This document shows positions 57,101 to 64,000 of a stretch of 64,000 bases of DNA, one piece after another. Position 1 is the first letter of the stretch. The number at the start of each line of letters is the position of its first letter. The DNA is taken from the NCBI GenBank assembly GCA_030737875.1, contig CM060921.1, forward strand, positions 404,652,192 through 404,716,191, written 5' to 3'. This stretch comes from Allium sativum. Taxonomy: Eukaryota; Streptophyta; Magnoliopsida; Asparagales; Amaryllidaceae. A program made the position numbers and the translations under genes. The notes beneath the pieces were generated by a model. The model was not told the DNA's origin and did not search any database. It worked only from the letters and a program-made list of their open reading frames with translations.

Positions 57101-58082
57101 ATTACAGTTTCTAATTACTGTAATCCTAGGCATTTCATTATTAGCTAGTTTTCACCTATGTCATTGTAGGTTATAGGTTTCATGCCCCTTTTTCCCCAGT
57201 TATGTTCATAGTGAATTATATGTCCGAAGTCATATACATATACATTATTTAGATTATGCCAATTACACCTTTTTACCAATTATGCCCAAATTCCCAATTT
57301 ACAAGATATCCCCAATTTCAATGTTTTCCCCCTCGTTCCCAAACTAACGTAATTGTGTAATTTAACGGTATGCCTAGGCTCGAAAATAACCTGGCTATAT
57401 AAAATAAAGGGAAAGGAAGAAGGGAAGATGACAAAGATAATTATTCTAGCAGAACTGACATAAGCGTATGATGGCATAATGATAAGGTGGACATATAAGC
57501 ACAGATCAATGAACTTGTGATAATAAAACAGGTTTTAACATAGTAGGAATGTCATAATAGGCATGATTAGATCTAAATAAGAATTTATATGTCCAATTAA
57601 TGCCAGATCTAAATTGACCACAACATGATAATCATAAAATGGTCCAAATAACAAATTAGATCCATAATTAAAAGTAGATCTGACATGATAAGGGTTGAGA
57701 TCTAGGTCATGGTCAATTCAAAATGTCATAGATTTGCAAATTACAATAGATCTGATACGATTCAGTCACAGGCATAGATCCAAATTACTATATTATGGAT
57801 TCACAAATTACAATAGATCTAATATGATTCTGTCACAGGCATAGATCCAAATTACAGTCATATCATGCTTTACTTTTAATTATTTAAATCTAAAGGCAAC
57901 TGAAACTCACATCGTTTAGATTTAGAACAATAAAAAGAGAAAAATAGTTGATGAATCTCAAATCTACACTTGAATCTTTAAACTTCGATTGCAGAAGAAG
58001 AAAGAGATTTGATTCAATCCAGGCACCGTCAGCATTTAGGCCTCCATTGATTTTTAGTGAAGAAAACAAGAGAAATAAGCCT

Positions 58083-58092
58083 CTATTTATAG
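58083..58092 (-). promoter_or_regulatory. TATA box of H 5' LTR
   Basis: Minus strand CTATAAATAG, matching 49197-49206. Confidence 0.55.
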
Positions 58093-61000
58093 CTGTCAGC
58101 CTCCAAACGGACTTAGCCACATCAGCCCTAGAGGGGTCGACCCACCCCTTAGGGGGTCGACACTAGTGTCGACACCCCCCTTGGGGGTCGACCTAGGGGT
58201 CGATACTCCCCTTAAGGGGTCGACTCCCCTAGGCGGGAATTTTCCATGCTTACCCCAAAATCTGGAATTTGAACGATTTTGAACTTTTTGGACCTGATCT
58301 TGAATTCTTGGACCTATATATATAGGTATATATATAATTATTTTGCACGTATACACACTTTAAACCCTCATAACTTCTTCATACTCTGTCCGTTTTACGC
58401 AAACCAAATGTCTATATTGACCAGAATTTCGAGACGGACGCAATGGCACAGTCCGTTTCCCTTAATTCTAAGTATTAAATTAATTATTATTTAATTTATC
58501 CTCATTTAGTGTTGTTAAAATACGGGGTGTTACATTCTGTTTATAATTGGAAAACATTTCCAACAACTTATCCCTTCCATGAAACCATTCATTTCTATAC
58601 TTAGGAAATATTCCTTATTTTAGTTGTAAAACGTTTCCAAATCACATTTACTTGGGTTAAAACGAATGTTGCGTAAAACATCGTTACAACAACCCAAAAT
58701 ACTACATTTAACTAACTATATTTAGATCTCATATTAAATCTTAATCGTCTCCTTTGCAGAATCATTTACTATAACAATAGTGTTATAGTCCGTGCGTTTT
58801 TTTGAAATGAAAAATGTCTATTACAACATGTTAAATTTTATTAACCAATTTGGTTCGAAATTCTATATATAATCGATAAATCGATTTAAGTTATCAAAAT
58901 TTTCTTAAAATTTTCTATCTCTTTAAAATTCTAGAAAATTTTGCTAGTGTCTCCTTTGTATGGCTCAAGCAGTGCAACTACAAATCACCTCTCTATGCCC
59001 TTTACAATCAAAAAGAAAATAAAAAATCCAAGAGGCTTTCCAAATAGGCTCATAAAATCTCACATTCAATTAAATATGTACCTTTATATCCAGCATTAAA
59101 TTTTATACTTCCATTCGATTCTTTCCATACATGTCTCATACATATTTAACCATTCTAAGTTCATTCAACACTTTTAGTTAAATCACCTTCTATTCACTAA
59201 TTAATCTTCTAATTAGCTTCTTTGCTTATACCACTTTTAGTTTGAACATATCACGTTCAAATATATTTTTATTTGTATTTATACAAGTCGAATTCCATTT
59301 CTAACTCAAGTTCCATATTTGATTTTCAAATTTTAATTTACAAATCCAATTCACTTAACTGAAGTTAAGTTCAATACAAAACTTCATTAACTAATTATTT
59401 TACAATTAGTTAGCTTATTTCGATAATTAAAAATCAAATTTTTGTTTCAAAAATCAATGTATTTACTTTACTTGAGTTCGTATTTATTTTATAACTCAAG
59501 TCTGGATTTTTCTAATGGAAATTCGAATTTTATTCACTTAAAAATCCTTTTATTTTATTTAATAAACCATTATGGTTTATAAACGACATGCCAATGTTTT
59601 TCTGGAAATTTGATTTTGACATAACTCAAAATCTATAAGGTGAAATTCTGACTTTTCTCTTCCATTTGAAAACTATTACTTAATAGGTCAGGGTGATTCT
59701 TATTTCAAAGAATTCCAACTTATATTGAATTCTATATGCTCAACTGAAGTTAAAAACATAAAACAATGAACTACCGCACCGCTGCGAGCTCATTTTAATT
59801 AAATTTAAGTATAACGTTTAATCTTCATTTATTAAATAAATTTCAACACCAATCTTCCATATTTTAATATAAATTAGACCAGTTTCCATATTTAACTTAA
59901 ACATTTCAACTATCCAAAATTATTGATTACTTCGTTCAAAAATCATAACTCGGTTATAAATTATTTACAACTCAATCTCTATATTAAATTCCAACTTCCT
60001 CGGACATAAAATTATTTTATAAAATTTGATATAATCAAATTCCATTTTTTTAAATCTCTTGGATTTATCTCAATTTAGTTTATATTCCGAATTCCAGAAT
60101 AAAATATATCGTTCCCTTTTTGAAATGGTTTTCAATTCCTTGGTACAATAACCAAACTTTTATATAAATAAAATAGCGTATTCACCGAACTCTTCTCATC
60201 TCTTTTACTTTGAAACTATTGCCGTAATTTAATAAAAACCCAATTTTATTTCCTTAGATTTAGAAATATTACTATATCTCACAAATCCCTTTTTATTTCA
60301 TGTAATAAACATATTTCCCATACCATGTTATTTTCATTATTTGAAAATAATGATATATACATAACCAAATAGTATATGTATAATCACACTTCATGCTTGG
60401 CCAGACAATGTTAAATTATATATATTGTTCACTTTAAAATCCAATAGTATTGATTATATCTCAAATTCTTGCAAATAACTTGCAATATTCCTTTTTTGGA
60501 AATAATCAATTTATTCAACATCCTTTACCATTGCAAACAATTGTCATCTCTTGATAAAAGTGAAGTCGTACAAGTTGGGTTATTTTATTTACCTTTAGGT
60601 CCTTGAACGAAAATGTTCTTATGTTGAGATACATAAGAGTTTGTAATTCAAAAATTACGTATAATATCCCAAAAATCTCATCTTCTATCTCATTTGAAAT
60701 ATGGTTTTTAAATGCCATTTCTTACATTTGGAAAACAATTCCCAAATTCGATGAAATCTACTTTATTACATTTATAACATTGGTTATAAATTAACCTCCT
60801 TATTTATATATTAAAACAAGCTTCCATTTGAAACTCGATTCCCATTTGGAATATTTTATTATAATAACTTATATATAAAAACATAGAATATATATTCATA
60901 TTTAATTTTAAATTTTAGTTTATATCTAATATAATTCAAATATCCTTTCTGGAAATAATTTAATATTATAAATTCGACATAGTTGAATTCTAATTATAAA

Positions 61001-61432
61001 TCCTTATGGATTTATTTTAGTTTAATCCACATTCCGAACATCAGAATAAATTTCACCATTTCCTTTTCCCGAAATGATTTCCAATTCTAAATCTCCTATT
61101 TTAATTCACACTTGAATTTACATTCCCTAAATTATCCACTGATAATTATTTTTCTTCAATTACAAACATCGTTTATAAATTCAACCACTTGATTTTATTA
61201 TTTAAAATAAATTAATATTTCCTAGCCCATCCAAAATTCAATTTTTATTTGGAAAAGTAAATTTTCTTTGTTAAATCTCAAAATTCCTTTCTTTTCATTT
61301 GAATATATGTTTATGTATGTAAATACCAATATTTTAGGGCAATGATATTCAAACTTTCAAAATATCCAATAATAAATCATAGGGTATTTACAATATCATA
61401 TAACACTATATGTGAAACAGATAGTAAAATTG

Positions 61433-61460
61433 TTGAGGAATCCAGTTGGATCCCTCCAAC
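61433..61460. other. Conserved hairpin in giant LTR (copy in F)
   Basis: GAGGAATCC and GGATCCCTC arms around AGTT; nearly identical to E at 642-668. Confidence 0.4.
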
Positions 61461-61546
61461 CTATTTTCCCTACCTCCATAGATGTTAAACAACATAAATA
61501 ATACCAAACCTGCTTCAAGACAGGATATCGCGGTATAGAAGGTCAT

Positions 61547-61547
61547 C

Positions 61548-61582
<35 letters not shown>

Positions 61583-61605
61583 CATACATACATACATACA
61601 CGTAT
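61547..61605. repeat. (TA)n(CATA)n microsatellite
   Basis: TA dinucleotides grading into CATA tetranucleotides. Confidence 0.9.
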
Positions 61606-62033
61606 ATGTATTGTGGGGCACTAGGGTCATCCGCTAATGGCATCATGGGAAAATCCAACTACCAAGCCTATATAAAACTAATATATATAATAACCACAAT
61701 TTATCAATAATTCACCATTGCATTCAAATAGCCAACAACCATCATACAAAAATTAAATACTAAATAAAAATTCGTTTACAATATGTTATAAACGAACCAT
61801 AAAGTGAGTTTATTCGCATTGATTTTTATTTGCCGAATAACTAGTTAAATTCATATCATCGCGGCAACGAATCCACTCGAATCGCCTCAAATGAACCTAT
61901 AGTGCACCTATAATTATTTGATTTTGTTTATCGATTAAACTATTATTAGTTAAATTTTTTAAGTACTAATTTAAACAAATAATTTAGCTTATAAAATTTC
62001 ATAAATGTATACCTCACTAGTATCAATCCTCTT

Positions 62034-62525
62034 TCTTCTCTCCTATTCCAAGTAGTCTTGATCAACTTGGTTTGAACCACTAGGCTTCACAATAAGGACT
62101 TCGCAAATACAACTTCATGGAATTCCAGACTCTTTAATAACATTAGACAACATTTGAGCTGATAAGATTTCTGTAAAACCAAAAAAAACTGGGAAGGATT
62201 CAGTTACATGATCAGTTGCTTCATGCATAGCTTTGTGATACCGTCTTTATGTAATTTAGATAAGAAATTAAGAAGATCATCTCCATCATTGAGAAGTTGC
62301 TTTGCCATCAACGGGTGCTTCTCATATATGACATCAAGACCAGGCACATATGTCTCATCCCTCAATTCAACTTCATGAACTAGGTCATACATCATGTATG
62401 TTACTTCAGACGTTGCAGAAACAATGACCAACTTACTTTATGATGGATCGCTTAAACTATTTTTGCAATATTATGAATCCTATCAGTTGTAGCCATACAT
62501 GTGCACCAACAGTGTTTCCGACATC
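62034..62525 (-). pseudogene. Captured fragment of aspartokinase-homoserine dehydrogenase
   Basis: The minus strand gives ATTDRIHNIAKIV, a frame break, KLVIVSATSEVTYMMYDLVH, RDETYVPGLDVIYEKH, DGDDLLNFLSKLHKDG, a frame break, DHVTESFPVFFG, EILSAQMLSNVIKESG and PSGSNQVDQDYLE. In this order these match the N-terminal aspartokinase part of plant bifunctional aspartokinase/homoserine dehydrogenase (family pattern recalled: KLVVVSAMSKVTDMMYDL, GHATESFSDFVVGHGELWSA, SNQVDPDYLESEKR). The enzyme acts in plastids at the head of Thr/Met synthesis. Two frameshifts and several stops make it a pseudogene. It reads across without an obvious intron, suggesting capture as RNA (inference). It lies inside F's LTR. 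Confidence 0.75.
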
Positions 62526-62730
62526 ATCTTAATCAAACTTCTCCAACAATATAACCATAAACATCGAACTCACCCAAATTGCTAGCTTTCCCTCTTTGCT
62601 GCCTATAGAAATTGATCAGCATCTCCTGCCATAAAAGCCTACCTACTTCCTTAATCGCAACATCTTGATATCTACAACTCAACGCACAACCTTCGGCCAA
62701 CGAAAAACCCTAGCGCTCCATCGAATTATC
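62526..62730 (-). other. Possible upstream part of the captured sequence
   Basis: A minus-strand frame reads QDVAIKEVGRLLWQEMLINF then RQQRGKASNLGEFDVYGYIV before stops. It looks protein-like but I do not recognise it, and it does not match the enzyme's usual N-terminus. It may be part of the same capture or of another gene. Confidence 0.3.
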
Positions 62731-63577
62731 GACTAACTCGAGACTCCATCGCAACAAATTTGGGAATATGGTTTTGAAGCCCTTCGGAACAGGAGAACAT
62801 TGAATATGAAATCGATTGATTTCATGGTGATTTCGATTTAATACTGATTTTTGAAGGATCAAAGAAAAAATTGGCTTTGATTTTTATTTCGGTAAGAGGA
62901 AACAAAAGAATGAAGGATGGTGAAAATATAAAAGGAAATGGGTGTTATATGTATATTTATAGACAAAAATATTATTAATTTATTCGGGAGACACTTAAGC
63001 CTAAAGTAACATGTTTAAATGTCCATATACGAGCTCCAATCGCAATGAAACTCGTAATCTTACAATAACTTAATATTTCAAACACGATGAACTGGTTTCG
63101 TCGAATTCTGTTATTTCTCAATGTGAATTGATATGCATTTAAATTGCGCACGATCGCAAATACACTCCGCTTAACACAAAACTCCAAATCTAGGCCTAAT
63201 TAACTATTACCGATTTAATAAAATTAGTTTCGTTGAAATATGAGGTCATTTGAGAATTGACTATTGTTAAGTTCCATATTAAATTGATATAATAGAATTC
63301 AATTCAAAACAATCAATTCCTCAATAACAAATTATTATTATCGTCTTATATTCATATAAAATTTATATTGATCATCTGAATCATTTCAATTCATTTTTAA
63401 CTTCAAATTCAATTATTTTCGTTCTCGTATTATGATAATTCGATATATTCAAAATTAAATCGTATTTCGAATATTAAATCGATAAACTCCATATAAAAAT
63501 CCATCTATTTTATCAACTCAACATTTAAAACAATATTAAATGTTCGAAATTAATCGACCAAAAATCTGGGTCATTAC

Positions 63578-64000
63578 TGTAACGACCCAGAAAATCTGAA
63601 CCAATTTAAAATTTTTAAATTGGCTAAAATAATGGATTTTAAATATTTAAAATAAATATTTTAAATAATGGCGATGAAAACTGAGTTTGAATCGACAATT
63701 GAAAACGAATATAATTAATTATAATTATAAACAAGGCCTGAAAAGGCGCTGCAGTTTCAAAAATTGAATTCAAACTTTGTCGGACTGTACCGGGTGCAAA
63801 ACAATCCGGATTTTAGTGAAACCAAAAATAATGGAATCTAATTGATAATATCTTTCCAACTAATCTGAAAAATCGAATTTTCATAGCGGGAAGCAAAAGA
63901 TATGTCCAGTTGAAAATTCTGAATAGTCGCTATGGAATTCAGGCCCTTAAAAATGGACATTTTGCAAACGACCTCGGATTTCGACGAAACCACTTTTGTT
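63578..64000 (+). mobile_element. Element I: start of an inverted giant LTR
   Basis: Begins TGTAACGACCCAG. Its sequence resembles the reverse complement of E's right end (compare GGCCTGAAAAGGCGCTGCAG at 63736 with the complement of 2430-2475). It therefore lies opposite to B, E and F. It continues beyond the window. Confidence 0.55.

Larger units (their letters stand above)
46639..58534 (-). mobile_element. Element H: degenerate full-length chromovirus
   Basis: LTRs 46639-49638 and 54761-58534, target duplication TTCTA (46634-46638) and TTCTG (58535-58539). The minus strand has, in order, primer site, gag, knuckles, protease, RT, RNase H, integrase, chromodomain and polypurine tract, homologous to C in layout but with many stops and frameshifts. 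The left LTR begins AGTCACACC in place of TGTGACAC. The 5' LTR is longer because of a hAT-like insertion (55498-56255). Confidence 0.9.
54761..58534 (-). repeat. Element H 5' LTR
   Basis: Starts TGTGACACTCC, ends GGGGTGTTACA. It equals the 3' LTR plus a 758-bp transposon and its 8-bp duplication. TATA is at 58083-58092 and GTCGAC words at 58136-58220. Confidence 0.88.
58540..63577 (-). repeat. Element F giant LTR, right portion
   Basis: The continuation after H. The last 600 bp are colinear with B's right end: blocks at 63030-63130 and 63180-63250 match 34020-34130 and 34195-34300. It ends GGGTCATTAC at 63577. It contains a second copy of the E hairpin (61433-61460), a (TA)n(CATA)n run (61547-61605) and a captured gene fragment (62034-62525). 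Otherwise AT-rich with no gene; total F length without H is about 6.6 kb. Confidence 0.7.

Noticed and set aside
58540..61400. Possible host gene in the long AT-rich part of F
   Set aside because: No frame above 70 codons, no splice-like or domain evidence; blocks match other giant LTRs.

Overview
This window looks like intergenic DNA from a repeat-rich flowering-plant genome. It is AT-rich and I see no intact host gene, tRNA or rRNA gene. Almost everything recognisable is LTR retrotransposon. All three polyproteins seen (elements A, C and H) belong to one Ty3/gypsy chromovirus lineage. Each has gag, zinc knuckles, protease, RT, RNase H, integrase and a C-terminal chromodomain. LTR ends are of the TGTAACACCCC type, the primer sites resemble initiator-Met tRNA (TGGTATCAGAGC-like), and the lineage best fits Tekay/Del (inference from protein motifs). 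All three are read on the minus strand and all are broken by stops, frameshifts or insertions.

Left block (1-41000) is a nest of insertions. The outermost is G, a plus-strand gypsy 3' end (polypurine tract and LTR 39099-40999). Element A appears to sit in G: 3' LTR end 2754-3112, internal 3113-7299 plus 34626-34874, 5' LTR 34875-38009. Into A went B (7305-34620, target duplication GTTTC/GTTTT), a non-autonomous element with giant LTRs of about 5.3 kb and an internal region of only 1.8 kb. Into B's 3' LTR went C (8348-22465, perfect AAATG duplication, two nearly identical 2.9-kb LTRs) and a 5'-truncated LINE (25041-25800). Into C's integrase went D, a solo LTR (13043-16224, perfect TCTTG duplication). 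A's 3' LTR was also hit by E, a relative of B whose right end is at 2753.

Middle block (41000-45028) holds no recognised gene. It has an unclassified 1.1-kb repeat with three hairpins and a minus-strand TATA box, and a cluster of GTGTTGACAC-type palindromes.

Right block (45029-64000) is F, a giant LTR related to B, split by H (46639-58534, duplication TTCTA/TTCTG). H is a degenerate full-length chromovirus whose 5' LTR carries a 758-bp non-autonomous hAT-like transposon with an 8-bp target duplication. F's right half contains a captured, broken piece of a host aspartokinase-homoserine dehydrogenase gene (62034-62525). At 63578 a related LTR in opposite orientation abuts F head to head.

The strongest candidate for something undescribed is a module of about 100 bp, present twice in tandem in every chromovirus LTR here (A, C 5', C 3', D, H 5', H 3': twelve copies). 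Its paired arms change together between copies while the loop sequence stays constant, which is the signature of a conserved RNA structure in the R-U5 part of the transcript. All identity statements are by eye; no alignment or database search was run.
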